From NCBI RefSeq assembly GCF_001938565.1, contig NZ_MSYM01000007.1, positions 248,001 to 312,000 on the forward strand: a stretch of 64,000 nt of DNA, in the 5' to 3' direction. The DNA is from Rhodoferax antarcticus ANT.BR (GTDB lineage: Bacteria > Pseudomonadota > Gammaproteobacteria > Burkholderiales > Burkholderiaceae_C). Below the pieces are notes generated by a model. The model ran no database searches and had not been told where the DNA came from. It saw only the letters and a program-made list of their open reading frames with translations. Of the stretch, positions 7,990-17,452 are shown in pieces; the stretch's first letter is position 1; every line of letters begins with the position of its first letter. A program made the position numbers and the translations under genes.

Positions 7990-10900
7990 ATGCTTAAAAA
8001 AGTTTTCGATTATTTGGTTCGCGAAACCAGCGGCGCTGGCAAAGACGCAGCCGCCGTGAAATACCCTGGCATCCGCGATGCGGTAGACGGCAATACCGCG
8101 GTCATCCACGTCGAGCGCGAGGCGTCTGATGCTGCTGGCTCCTACCCCATCACGCCATCAACCCAGATGGGTGAATATTGGGCCGAAGAGGTCGCTGCTG
8201 GGCACCTGAATATTTCTGACCGGCCACTGATTTTTGTTGAGCCTGAATCAGAGCACGCCGCCGCTGGCGTGACTGCAGGTATGTCAATGACCGGGCTGCG
8301 CGCCACCAACTTCTCGTCGGGCCAAGGCATTGCTTTCATGCACGAGTCCTTGTACGCCACGGTCGGCAAACGCTTGCCCTATGTGCTCAATATTGGCTGC
8401 CGGGCCATCACCAAAGCCAGCCTAAACGTACACGCCGGGCACGATGACTACCACTGCATTGACGACACCGGCTTCATTCAGGTGCTGGCAAAAAACGCTA
8501 CCGAAGCCGCCGACTTGAACCTGATCGCCCGCAAAGTGGCCGAGCTTTCGCTCACCCCCGCCATCGTCGGCCAAGACGGCTTTCTGACCACTCATCTGAT
8601 CGAATCTGCCTTGCTGCCTGAGCGCGCGCTGGTAGCCGAGTTTTTGGGCCGCCCAGACGACCTGATTGACACCCCGACACCCGCCCAAGCCATGCTGTAT
8701 GGCCCCAAGCGCCGCCGCATCCCGGCGATCTGGGATGTGGACGTGCCGATGGTGTCCGGCACGGTGCAAAACCAGGACGCCTACATGCAGTCGGTGGCTG
8801 GACAGCGCCCCTATTTCTTTGACCACATCGGCCCGCTGACTGATCAATGCATGGCCGAATACGCCCAGCTGACCGGGCGTAGCTACCAACGGGTGAGCAC
8901 CTGGACGGCCGAAGACGCCGACTACCTGATTCTTGGCATGGGCAGCATGGTAGTGCAAGCCGAAGCGGTGGCTGACTACCTGCGCGTGACGCGAAAGCTC
9001 AAGGTCGGCGTGGTCAACCTAACCATGTTCCGGCCGTTCCCAGGCGACCTGCTGGGCCATGTGTTGCGCGGCAAAAAGGGCGTGGCGGTGCTGGAACGCA
9101 CCGACCAGCCGCTGGCCGAAGACCTGCCGCTGATGCGTGAAATCCGCGCGACCCTGTCCAAATGCCAGGAAAACGCTCAGGCAGCGGCGGACCGTAGCAG
9201 CACCAAAGATCCGCAACCGCCCTACCCAGGCTACGCCACCATTGCCGCCGGCGAGATGCCGCGCCTGTACTCGGGCTGTTACGGCCTAGGCTCACGCGAC
9301 CTGCAGCCCGAAGGCTTGATTGGTGCCTTTGAGAACATGCTGCCGCAAGGCCCGCGCCGCCCGTTCTTTTATCTGTCGGTGGACTTTGCCCGTGACCCGC
9401 TCAATCCAAAAGACGAACTTCATCAAGAGGCGTTTCAAGCTGCCTATCCGCGACTGCGCGAACTCTCGGTGCGCGGCAGCGAAAACCCGAACCTGATGCC
9501 CGCTGGCGCCATCACGGTGCGCATGCATTCGATTGGCGGCTGGGGTGCCATCACCACCGGCAAAAACCTGGCCATGACCCTGTTCGACCTGTTGGGCTAT
9601 GACATCAAGGCCAACCCGAAGTACGGCTCTGAGAAAAAAGGCCAGCCCACCACCTATTACCTGTCGGCAGCGCCGCAGCCCATCCGCGTGAACAGCGAAT
9701 ACGTGCACCTGGATGTAGTTCTATCGCCCGACCCAGCCGTGTTTGGCCACTCCAACCCGCTCGCCGGGCTGAGAAAAGGCGGCGTCTTCATCATCCAAAG
9801 CAACTTGGGAAAGACGACCTGGGGCGCGTTTCCGGCTTGGGCGCAAAAACACATCGTTGAACAGGATATTCGCGTCTTTTATCTGGATGCTTTCCAGATT
9901 GCCCGCGAAGAAGCCGGTAGCGCTGAACTCATGCTGCGCATGCAGGGCAACGCGTTCCAGGGTGCCTTTTTCGCCGCTTCACCGGTATGCGCCAATGCTG
10001 GCCTGAACGAAGAAACCCTGTTTGGCGCGATTGAAAAACAGCTGCAAGCCAAGTTTGGCGGCAAAGGTGGCCGGGTCGTGCAAAACAATCTGACGGTGGT
10101 CAAGCGCGGTTATGTTGAAACCCATGAGATCACCGACAAGCCGCTGGGCACCCACCAAAAGGCCCTGACGAAGACCAGCGCCGCACTGCCCACCATGCTG
10201 CTGCGCACGCCGGTGGCCGATGCCAAGCACATGCCGCCAGTGTCTGACTTTCACAGGTTTTGGGAGCAAACCGGCCACTTTTATGCCACAGGAAAAGGCA
10301 ATGACAACCTGGTCGACCCGTTCATTGGCGCCTCGCTGATGCCAGCTTCCACCGGCGTTTACCGCGACATGACCGGCATCCGCTTTGAGCATCCGGTCTG
10401 GGTGGCGGAAAACTGCACGGCTTGCGGCGAGTGCTACACCGTCTGCCCAGACAGCGCCATTCCTGGCCTGGTCAACAGCGTGGCCGAAGTCTTCAACACC
10501 GCGTTGCAGCGCATTGAAACCGGCGGCAAACCGACACGTTTCCTGCGCCGCGCAGTGCGCGTGGCGGAGAAAAAACTGCGGGCACTGACGGTGGGTGACG
10601 GTGTGGCCATGCGTGCGCTGATCGACCAAGCGATCGAAGCGACCATCGCTGATGCGCCCGAAGAAGAGCGCGTCAAGCTGGGCACCGAGTTCGCGCTGTT
10701 GCAGGCGGAGCTGGGAGACTTCCAGTTCGCTGCCACCAAGCCGTATTGGTCACAAAAAGAGAAAAAGTTCCCCGGCAGCGGTGGTCTGTTCTCGATCACC
10801 GTCAATCCGCTCACCTGCAAAGCCTGCGCCCTGTGTGTCACCGTGTGTAATGACAACGCGCTGAAGATGGTGACGCAGACCGAAACTTCGGTGAACACGC

Positions 10901-12969
10901 TGCGCAAGGACTGGGACTTCTGGCTGGACCTTCCCACCACACCCAAGGAATATGGCCGTATCGACAGTCTGGACGAGAAGATCGGTGCGCTAGAAACCTT
11001 GCTGCTGGACAAGTCCAACTACAACTCAATGAACTGCGGCGACGGTGCCTGCCTGGGCTGCGGCGAAAAGACCGCCATCCATTTGTTCACGGCGGCGGCG
11101 GCGGCCTTGATGCAGCCCCGGGTGCGCACACTTGTGACGCAGCTCGACCAGCTCATCATCGACCTTGAGCAACACATTCGCAATCGGCTGGCCAATGCCA
11201 TCGACCTGTCTGACACCAACGCGGTGGTGTCAGCGGTGAATGCCAGCAGCAGCGACTTGACGCTGTCCAACTTGGCTGCCAGCCTCTCAGCCAACAAACC
11301 GTCACAGCCGCTCGACCCGGACTGGATCAAGCGCACGGCACAACTGCTGGAAAAACTCAAGGATCTGCGCTGGCGTTACCTGGAGGGACCGACCAAGCGG
11401 GGCCGCGCCGACATGGGCATCGTCAACTCTACCGGCTGCACCTCGGTCTGGGGCTCCACTTTTCCCTACCACCCGTACCCGTTCCCGTGGACATCGCACC
11501 TGTTTCAGGATTCGCCCTCGGTGGCGATGGGCCTGTTTGAAGGTCACATGGCGAAGATGGCGGAAGGCTTCAAGGCCGTGCGCATGGCTGAAATGGAACT
11601 CAAGGGCGAGTACAACCATGAGCGCGATGCCGATTTCTTCAAACGCTTTGACTGGCCTCAGTTCAGCGACGAAGAGTGGCATCTGTGCCCACCGGTGGTC
11701 AGCCTGGGCGGTGACGGTGCCATGTATGACATTGGCTTCCAGAACCTCTCACGCGCCATGATGTCGGGCAAGCCGATCAAGGTGTTGGTGGTGGACACGC
11801 AGGTGTATTCCAACACGGGCGGCCAGGCCTGCACCTCAGGCTTCATCAGCCAGGTGTCGGATATGGCGCCCTACGGCAAAGCCATGCATGGCAAGACCGA
11901 GATCCGCAAGGAAATGAGCGTCATCGCCATGGCGCACCGCACCTCGTTTGTGCTGCAAAGCACCATCGCGCATGTGAACCATTTGCTGGAGGGATATATC
12001 GACGGCCTGAACTCGCGCCGCCCTGCGCTGTTCAACATTTACGCGGTCTGCCCGCCAGAGCATGGTGTGGGTGACGACAAGAGCGTCGACCAGAGCAAGC
12101 TGGCTGTAGAAAGCCGGGCCTATCCGCTGTTGCGCTACGACCCGGACGCGGGTACCACCTTCTCTGAATGCGTCAGCCTGGAGGGCAACCCGTCCGTTGA
12201 CACCGATTGGCCGGTGTATTCGCTGGCGTATCTGGACGAAGCGGGCGAAACGCAGCGCATGGAATTGCCGGTCACTTTTGCCGACTTTGCCGCCACCGAA
12301 GGGCGCTTTGGCAAACAGTTCAGGAAAGCACCGCCAGAGACCTGGAACGACGCCATGCTGCCGCTGGCAGAGTTGCTGACCCTGCCGCAAGACGAGCGAG
12401 AAGACCGTTACCCCTATATCTGGGCCACCGACACCAAGAACCGCCTGATGCGCCTGCTGGTCTCCAAAGAACTGGTGCTGGCCTGTGAAGAACGCCAGGC
12501 CTTCTGGCAGCAGCTCAAAGATATCGCCAAACTGCCTGATGTGCGGGTCGAGGTTGACCCAAGCGCGATTGCTAATCAGGTCCGCGCCGAACTGATGCAA
12601 CGCATTACCGCCAGCCTGGGCGTGTCCATTGCGGATATAACCCCTGCGCCTGCCGCTGTCGCCAAAGCAACGCCTGTGCCGGCCTTGCCTGCGCCGACGT
12701 CTGCTGCGCCAAGCGGTGGTTATGAAGCCTGCTGGGTCGAAACGCCAGAATGCACCGCCTGCGACGAATGCATCACCCTCGCACCCAAGGTGTTTGCCTA
12801 TAACGACCAGAAACAGGTGGTGGTGGTTAATGGCAAAGCCGCTAAGTTCAAGGACCTGGTGAAGGCCGCTGAGAAGTGCACGGCGGGTTGCCTGCATCCG
12901 GGTACCCCCTGGGACCAGACCGAACCCGGTCTGGTCAAGCTGCTGGCACGCGCGGCCAAGTACAACTGA
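7990..12969 (+). CDS. giant pyruvate (2-oxoacid):ferredoxin oxidoreductase with fused C-terminal ferredoxin domain
   Basis: Thiamine-diphosphate iron-sulfur enzyme interconverting pyruvate + CoA with acetyl-CoA + CO2, using ferredoxin. Its 1659 residues compare with about 1170-1230 for single-chain PFOR/NifJ. In order: pyrimidine-binding domain with SYPITPSTQMGE near 50; substrate-Arg region (GCRAITKASL) near 140; domain II ending GCYGLGSRDLQPEG near 430; gamma domain with HSIGGWGAITTGKN near 515; [4Fe-4S] motifs CTACGEC (810) and CKACALC (942); CGDGACLGCGEK (1016); TPP motif GDGAMYD (1241) with NTGGQAC (1275). After a Pro/Ala-rich linker (about 1552-1578) comes a mono-cluster ferredoxin domain (CTACDEC at 1588, CTAGC near 1630). 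Extra helical inserts lie near 830-930 and 1035-1110. The true 2-oxoacid is not proven by sequence. Confidence 0.88.
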   Translation: MLKKVFDYLVRETSGAGKDAAAVKYPGIRDAVDGNTAVIHVEREASDAAGSYPITPSTQMGEYWAEEVAAGHLNISDRPLIFVEPESEHAAAGVTAGMSMTGLRATNFSSGQGIAFMHESLYATVGKRLPYVLNIGCRAITKASLNVHAGHDDYHCIDDTGFIQVLAKNATEAADLNLIARKVAELSLTPAIVGQDGFLTTHLIESALLPERALVAEFLGRPDDLIDTPTPAQAMLYGPKRRRIPAIWDVDVPMVSGTVQNQDAYMQSVAGQRPYFFDHIGPLTDQCMAEYAQLTGRSYQRVSTWTAEDADYLILGMGSMVVQAEAVADYLRVTRKLKVGVVNLTMFRPFPGDLLGHVLRGKKGVAVLERTDQPLAEDLPLMREIRATLSKCQENAQAAADRSSTKDPQPPYPGYATIAAGEMPRLYSGCYGLGSRDLQPEGLIGAFENMLPQGPRRPFFYLSVDFARDPLNPKDELHQEAFQAAYPRLRELSVRGSENPNLMPAGAITVRMHSIGGWGAITTGKNLAMTLFDLLGYDIKANPKYGSEKKGQPTTYYLSAAPQPIRVNSEYVHLDVVLSPDPAVFGHSNPLAGLRKGGVFIIQSNLGKTTWGAFPAWAQKHIVEQDIRVFYLDAFQIAREEAGSAELMLRMQGNAFQGAFFAASPVCANAGLNEETLFGAIEKQLQAKFGGKGGRVVQNNLTVVKRGYVETHEITDKPLGTHQKALTKTSAALPTMLLRTPVADAKHMPPVSDFHRFWEQTGHFYATGKGNDNLVDPFIGASLMPASTGVYRDMTGIRFEHPVWVAENCTACGECYTVCPDSAIPGLVNSVAEVFNTALQRIETGGKPTRFLRRAVRVAEKKLRALTVGDGVAMRALIDQAIEATIADAPEEERVKLGTEFALLQAELGDFQFAATKPYWSQKEKKFPGSGGLFSITVNPLTCKACALCVTVCNDNALKMVTQTETSVNTLRKDWDFWLDLPTTPKEYGRIDSLDEKIGALETLLLDKSNYNSMNCGDGACLGCGEKTAIHLFTAAAAALMQPRVRTLVTQLDQLIIDLEQHIRNRLANAIDLSDTNAVVSAVNASSSDLTLSNLAASLSANKPSQPLDPDWIKRTAQLLEKLKDLRWRYLEGPTKRGRADMGIVNSTGCTSVWGSTFPYHPYPFPWTSHLFQDSPSVAMGLFEGHMAKMAEGFKAVRMAEMELKGEYNHERDADFFKRFDWPQFSDEEWHLCPPVVSLGGDGAMYDIGFQNLSRAMMSGKPIKVLVVDTQVYSNTGGQACTSGFISQVSDMAPYGKAMHGKTEIRKEMSVIAMAHRTSFVLQSTIAHVNHLLEGYIDGLNSRRPALFNIYAVCPPEHGVGDDKSVDQSKLAVESRAYPLLRYDPDAGTTFSECVSLEGNPSVDTDWPVYSLAYLDEAGETQRMELPVTFADFAATEGRFGKQFRKAPPETWNDAMLPLAELLTLPQDEREDRYPYIWATDTKNRLMRLLVSKELVLACEERQAFWQQLKDIAKLPDVRVEVDPSAIANQVRAELMQRITASLGVSIADITPAPAAVAKATPVPALPAPTSAAPSGGYEACWVETPECTACDECITLAPKVFAYNDQKQVVVVNGKAAKFKDLVKAAEKCTAGCLHPGTPWDQTEPGLVKLLARAAKYN

Positions 12970-12991
12970 TGGCCAAGGCAGAACCGACTCT

Positions 12992-14365
12992 ATGAAGTTT
13001 CTCAACTTCCTGCGTGGTGAGACCTTTGCGCGCGGCATCCATCCGCCGCAGAACAAGCACACTGCGCGCACGCCGATTCGTCGCTTGCCGTTTGCGCCGC
13101 AGCTGATCGTGCCGCTGTCGCAACACATCGGGAAAGCGCCGCAAGCCATCGTTCGTGTTGGGCAAGAGGTGGTGCGCGGTGAGCCGATTGCCAAAGCCAG
13201 CGACTGGTTGTCGGTGCCACACCATGCGCCAGCCACCGGCGTGGTTGAGGCCATCGAGTTGCGCCCGACAGCGCGTGGCCCCTGGACCGAGTCGATTGTG
13301 ATCCGCCCGCACGCCGGTGCAACACAAGAAGACCTTTGGGGCACGCCGCGTGACATGAACGGCATGGACGCCGCCGAGATTCTGCAGGCGGTGTGGGACA
13401 CCGGCATGGTGGGCTTGGGCGGCGCGGCCTTTCCCACCCATGCCAAGCTGATGGTCCCCAAGCAGGCCAAGGTACACACGCTGGTGGTGAACGGCTGCGA
13501 ATGTGAGCCTTACCTGACTTGCGATCACCGGGTGATGCTGGAAAACGCGCCCAATTTGATAGTGGGCATGCAATTGGCCATGCGCGCCACCGGTGCGGTG
13601 CGCGGTATCGTCGGCGTGGAAGACAACAAGCCCGATGCGGTGGCCGCCATCCTGGCGGCCATTAACGCCAGCAAGGCAGACAACCTGTTTGTGGAGGCGG
13701 TGCCCACCAAGTACCCGCAAGGGTCTGAGAAGATGCTGCTGATGGCGCTGTTTGGCGTTGAAATTCCGTCTGGTTCGCTGCCTGTGTCTTTGGGCATGGT
13801 CATGAACAATGTGGGCACGCTGGCTGCCTTGGGCAGGCTGTTGCCCGCAGGACAAGGGCTAACCGAACGCGTGGTGACCATTGCAGGACCGGGTGTCAGC
13901 CGCCCCGGTGATTACCGCGTACCGCTTGGCACGCCGATTTCATTTGTGCTGGAGTGGGCCGGCGCACTGAGGCAGCCAGGCAAGGATTCCGCCAACGCCT
14001 GCCAACTGGTGCTGGGCGGCCCAATGATGGGCCAGTCGGTGGCGTCGCTGGATACACCGGTGACCAAGGGTGTCTCGGGTATTCTGGTTTTTCAGCCGGA
14101 AGACATGGCCGACCGCGACGGGCGTGTCACCTACCCCTGTATCAAGTGCGGCAAATGTGTGGAATCGTGCCCGATGGGGCTTAACCCCTCCACGCTGGGC
14201 CTGCTGGCCGCCAAGCGCGAATACGAGCTGATGGCGCAGCGTTACCACCTGGGCGACTGTTTTGAGTGCGGCTGCTGCACTTATGTCTGCCCGTCCAACA
14301 TCCCGCTGGTTCAACAGTTTCGCATTGCCAAGCAGGTGTTGCGTGAAAAGGCAAGTGCAGCATGA
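12992..14365 (+). CDS. rnfC: Rnf complex subunit C
   Basis: Peripheral NADH/flavin- and iron-sulfur-containing subunit of the Rnf complex. The protein has 457 residues. The N-terminal RnfC barrel-sandwich region (residues 1-110) is followed by the NADH:FMN-binding domain with GMVGLGGAAFPTHAK near residue 140 and NGCECEPYLTCD near 170. Two [4Fe-4S] motifs are present: CIKCGKCVESCP from residue 383 and CFECGCCTYVCP from residue 423. The short form lacks the long Ala/Lys-rich C-terminal tail of E. coli RsxC. It starts 22 bases after the PFOR stop with a weak AAGG upstream. Its stop overlaps the rnfD start as ATGA, showing translational coupling. Confidence 0.96.
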   Translation: MKFLNFLRGETFARGIHPPQNKHTARTPIRRLPFAPQLIVPLSQHIGKAPQAIVRVGQEVVRGEPIAKASDWLSVPHHAPATGVVEAIELRPTARGPWTESIVIRPHAGATQEDLWGTPRDMNGMDAAEILQAVWDTGMVGLGGAAFPTHAKLMVPKQAKVHTLVVNGCECEPYLTCDHRVMLENAPNLIVGMQLAMRATGAVRGIVGVEDNKPDAVAAILAAINASKADNLFVEAVPTKYPQGSEKMLLMALFGVEIPSGSLPVSLGMVMNNVGTLAALGRLLPAGQGLTERVVTIAGPGVSRPGDYRVPLGTPISFVLEWAGALRQPGKDSANACQLVLGGPMMGQSVASLDTPVTKGVSGILVFQPEDMADRDGRVTYPCIKCGKCVESCPMGLNPSTLGLLAAKREYELMAQRYHLGDCFECGCCTYVCPSNIPLVQQFRIAKQVLREKASAA

Positions 14366-15507
14366 GCGCCACCATTGAGATCCGCAGTGCGCCGCACATC
14401 AAGGCGCCACGCAGTGTTGAACAGATCATGCGCAATGTGGTGGGTGCCCTGTTGCCAGTATGTGCTTTTTACGTTTACCAGTACGGCATTTCGGCGCTCG
14501 CCTCGATCATGGTGGTGACCGCTACCTGTCTGTTAACCGAGCGGTTCTTTGTAAAAACCGGCACCCAGTCTGGTTCGCTGGCGGACTGGTCAGCCACCAT
14601 CACCGGCCTTTTGCTGGCCCTGACCCTGCCACCCGGCTACCCCTTGTGGATGGGCGTGGTGGCGGGTTTTATTGCCATGGCCTTGGGTAAGGCGGTATTT
14701 GGCGGCATTGGGTTCAATATGTGTAACCCGGCACTGGTTGGGCGCGCCTTTGCCCAGGCGGCTTTTCCGTCGGCAATTGCCACTTACACACCGTCTTTTA
14801 TGTCGGGGCGGTTTACCGAGTTCATCCCCAGCACCCTGGCCTGGCCCTTCATGGTGCCAGCCGACACTGCCGCCTGGCTCAGTAGCAAACATGTGGATGC
14901 GTTGAGTGGTGCTACGCCGCTGTCCAAATGGAAGTTTGAGGGAGTGCTAACTCCGGCGGCAGACCTATTGACCTCACTGGCTGGGCACATGGCGGTGGGG
15001 CCGTCACCTGTGCTGATTCTGCTGTGCGGGCTGTACCTTGCCGTGCGCGGCTTCATGGACTGGCGCATTCCCCTGGCCATCCTTGGCAGCGCGGGCTTGA
15101 CCGCATGGATCTTGTACGGCATTGACCCGCAGCACTACCCGGATCCGTTTTTCATGCTGTTCTCAGGCGGCTTGATTTTGGGTGCGGTGTTCATGGCGAC
15201 CGACATGTCGACATCCCCCGTTACGCCGCGAGGCATGTGGGTGTACGGTGCGACGATTGGTTTGCTCACCGTGGTGATCCGCTACTACAGCGGCCTGCCT
15301 GAAGGGGTGATGTATGCCATCTTGCTGGGCAACGCAGCCACCCCCTTGATTGAACGCTTCACCCAACCCACACCCTTTGGAAAATCTGGCCTGTTGCGCC
15401 CCAAGCGAACCGCTAGCTACCCGCTGCATCCCGAGTACATCTCGCGTGAAGAGGCGAATGCCGTCACGCCGAAGAAGAAATTCTTCAAAAACAAGCCCAA
15501 ATCATGA
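14362..15507 (+). CDS. rnfD: Rnf complex subunit D (covalent FMN)
   Basis: Integral membrane subunit of the Rnf complex, homologous to NqrB. The 381 residues hold many hydrophobic helices, starting near residue 25. The flavinylation motif DALSGAT places the FMN acceptor at Thr185; ApbE, encoded at the head of the operon, would modify it. Conserved family segments NPALVGRAFAQAAFP (near 115) and GGLILGAVFMATDMSTSP (near 265) are present. The C-terminus is unusually basic (KKKFFKNKPKS). Start and stop overlap the neighbouring genes by four bases each. Confidence 0.96.
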   Translation: MSATIEIRSAPHIKAPRSVEQIMRNVVGALLPVCAFYVYQYGISALASIMVVTATCLLTERFFVKTGTQSGSLADWSATITGLLLALTLPPGYPLWMGVVAGFIAMALGKAVFGGIGFNMCNPALVGRAFAQAAFPSAIATYTPSFMSGRFTEFIPSTLAWPFMVPADTAAWLSSKHVDALSGATPLSKWKFEGVLTPAADLLTSLAGHMAVGPSPVLILLCGLYLAVRGFMDWRIPLAILGSAGLTAWILYGIDPQHYPDPFFMLFSGGLILGAVFMATDMSTSPVTPRGMWVYGATIGLLTVVIRYYSGLPEGVMYAILLGNAATPLIERFTQPTPFGKSGLLRPKRTASYPLHPEYISREEANAVTPKKKFFKNKPKS

Positions 15508-16196
15508 GCACACCCGCCTTTCAAATTGGGGCGCCTCGAACGCCGACCCGGGCGATGCTGGTGGCGCTAGGTCTGGTGGCTGCCATCTGTGGGCTGATCA
15601 TCGTGGTGGCGTATGAAGCCAGCCTCGGTTCTGTGAAGGAAAACCGACGTGTCGCGATGGAACGTGCGATCCACAAAGTGTTGCCAGGAGCCGCCCTGAC
15701 AGTGGCATATCTGGCCCTGCCAAACGGCAGCATCACCCTGGCTGGCAGCGAAGAGGCGCCCGACGACGCAATGCCGTTTCATGCCGCTTTTGATGCGGCC
15801 GGGCAGTTGATGGGGATCGCCGCCGAAGGCATGGCCAAAGGCTATGCGGGTAATGTGCGCATCATGTTTGGCTACTCGCCTGGCTGCGATTGTGTGGTCG
15901 GTTTCGGCGTGGTCTCCATGCAAGAGACCCCCGGCATTGGCGACAAGATTCTCAAAGACGCCAACTTCCTGGCCAACTTCAAGGCGCTTGACGTGCGGCT
16001 CGCAAAAGACATGAAGACCCTAGCCAACGAAGTCAAAACGGTAAAGCACGGCACCAAGACCCAGGCCTGGCAGATTGACGCCATCTCAGGAGCCACCGTG
16101 ACCTCGCGGGCGGTGGGCCGCGCCATCAACGATGCGGCGCAGGCGCTGCTGCCTGTACTGGTGCCACAAATCGACAAGATCGGACCGTCAAAATGA
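15504..16196 (+). CDS. rnfG: Rnf complex subunit G (covalent FMN)
   Basis: Subunit with a single N-terminal membrane helix and an extracytoplasmic FMN-binding domain, homologous to NqrC. The protein has 230 residues. The helix is at about 15-36. The motif DAISGAT gives Thr198 as the covalent FMN site, followed by VTSRAVG. The family segment ETPGIGDKI lies near residue 145. A Cys pair (CDC) near residue 130 is not a usual cluster motif and could be structural. It overlaps rnfD and rnfE by ATGA. Together with RnfD and ApbE it forms the periplasmic flavin relay. Confidence 0.95.
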   Translation: MSTPAFQIGAPRTPTRAMLVALGLVAAICGLIIVVAYEASLGSVKENRRVAMERAIHKVLPGAALTVAYLALPNGSITLAGSEEAPDDAMPFHAAFDAAGQLMGIAAEGMAKGYAGNVRIMFGYSPGCDCVVGFGVVSMQETPGIGDKILKDANFLANFKALDVRLAKDMKTLANEVKTVKHGTKTQAWQIDAISGATVTSRAVGRAINDAAQALLPVLVPQIDKIGPSK

Positions 16197-16867
16197 GTGA
16201 GCAACCCAATCCCAAACTGGCTGTGGATGCCACTGGCGGCGTCAGCTTGGAAGACTTCATGGAAGGCATCTGGCGCCAGAACCCCTTGTTTGTGATGATG
16301 CTGGGCATGTGCCCGGCCTTGGCGGTGACGGTTTCGGCGGTCAACGCACTGTCAATGGGGGTAGCCACGCTGCTGGTGCTGGTGTGCTCAAGCCTGCTGG
16401 TGTCGCTGTTGCGCAAGCTGATTCCGAAAGAGGTGCGCATTGCCACCTATATTGTCATCATCGCCACCTTTGTCACGGTGGTGGATTACGCCATTCAGGC
16501 CATCAGCCTGAGCTTGTATGAAGCCCTGGGGGCGTTCATCCAGTTGATCGTGGTGAACTGCATCATTTTGGGACGAGCCGAGGCCCACGCCTCCAAAAAC
16601 CCGCCGATGCGCGCAATGGTCAACGCGGCGGGCATGGGCCTGGGCTTCATGATCGGCCTGTTCGCGCTGGGCTCGGTGCGTGAGATTTTGGGGGCAGGTT
16701 CCCTTTTTGGCATCTCGCTGTTTGGCCCGGACTTCCAGCCGTGGGTGGTGATGGTCTTGCCACCTGGTGGCTTCTTTGTGCTGGGCTCCTGGCTGCTACT
16801 TTTCGCCTGGTGGGAAAAACGCAAGCGTCAGCCAGCCGCTTTGAAGACAACGTCGGTAAAGGCTTGA
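16193..16867 (+). CDS. rnfE: Rnf complex subunit E
   Basis: Integral membrane subunit homologous to NqrD; it pairs with RnfA to form the inner channel region. The protein has 224 residues with six predicted helices. The two cysteines that ligate the membrane-embedded iron centre between RnfA and RnfE are present: Cys40 in LGMCPALAVT and Cys123 in VVNCIILG. About twenty residues precede the first family-typical segment (EGIWRQNPLFVMMLG). The stop is followed after two bases by the rnfA start. Confidence 0.95.
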   Translation: MSEQPNPKLAVDATGGVSLEDFMEGIWRQNPLFVMMLGMCPALAVTVSAVNALSMGVATLLVLVCSSLLVSLLRKLIPKEVRIATYIVIIATFVTVVDYAIQAISLSLYEALGAFIQLIVVNCIILGRAEAHASKNPPMRAMVNAAGMGLGFMIGLFALGSVREILGAGSLFGISLFGPDFQPWVVMVLPPGGFFVLGSWLLLFAWWEKRKRQPAALKTTSVKA

Positions 16868-16869
16868 GC

Positions 16870-17451
16870 ATGATGCAGGAATCGGCTTATCAGATTTTTA
16901 TTGGTGTGATCCTTGCCAACAACTTCGTGTTGGCCATGTTTCTGGGGTTGTGTCCGTTTTTGGGTGTGTCGGGCAAGTTGGAGACCGCAGTTCCCATGGG
17001 TATAGCCACCACTTTTGTGATGTTGGTTGCCTCTCTGTGCGCTTTCGGGCTCAACTGGCTGCTGGGTATGCTGCATCTGGAGTTTTTGCGGCTGATCTCT
17101 TACATCGTGATCATTGCCTCGGCGGTGCAACTGGTGGAAATAGTGCTCAAAAAGCACAGCCCGGCGCTGTTTCGCGCTTTAGGCATTTTCCTGCCGCTGA
17201 TCACCACCAACTGCGCCGTGCTGGGTGTGGCGTTGTTTCAAACCTCGCGTGATTACAGCTTTGTGCAGTCAATGGCTTTTGCGTCGGGTGGCGGCATCGG
17301 CTTCACCCTGGCACTGGTGTTGATGGCGGGCCTGCGCGAGCGGGTGCAATTGGTGGAAGTGCCAGAGATCGCCCAGGGCACAGCGCTGGCGCTGATGCTG
17401 GCCGGCATACTCTCGCTGGCTTTTATGGGCTTTGCCGGGCTGGGGAGCTAA
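16870..17451 (+). CDS. rnfA: Rnf complex subunit A
   Basis: Integral membrane subunit homologous to NqrE, partner of RnfE. The protein has 193 residues and six helices. The iron-centre ligands are Cys28 (LGLCPFLGVS) and Cys115 (TTNCAVLGVAL). ATG at 16870, two bases after the rnfE stop, gives the standard N-terminus (ESAYQIFIGVILANNF); the open frame extends further upstream but only inside rnfE. Here rnfA is the last Rnf subunit of the operon, as in B-C-D-G-E-A arrangements, rather than the first as in rnfABCDGE. Confidence 0.96.
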   Translation: MMQESAYQIFIGVILANNFVLAMFLGLCPFLGVSGKLETAVPMGIATTFVMLVASLCAFGLNWLLGMLHLEFLRLISYIVIIASAVQLVEIVLKKHSPALFRALGIFLPLITTNCAVLGVALFQTSRDYSFVQSMAFASGGGIGFTLALVLMAGLRERVQLVEVPEIAQGTALALMLAGILSLAFMGFAGLGS

Positions 17452-17452
17452 G

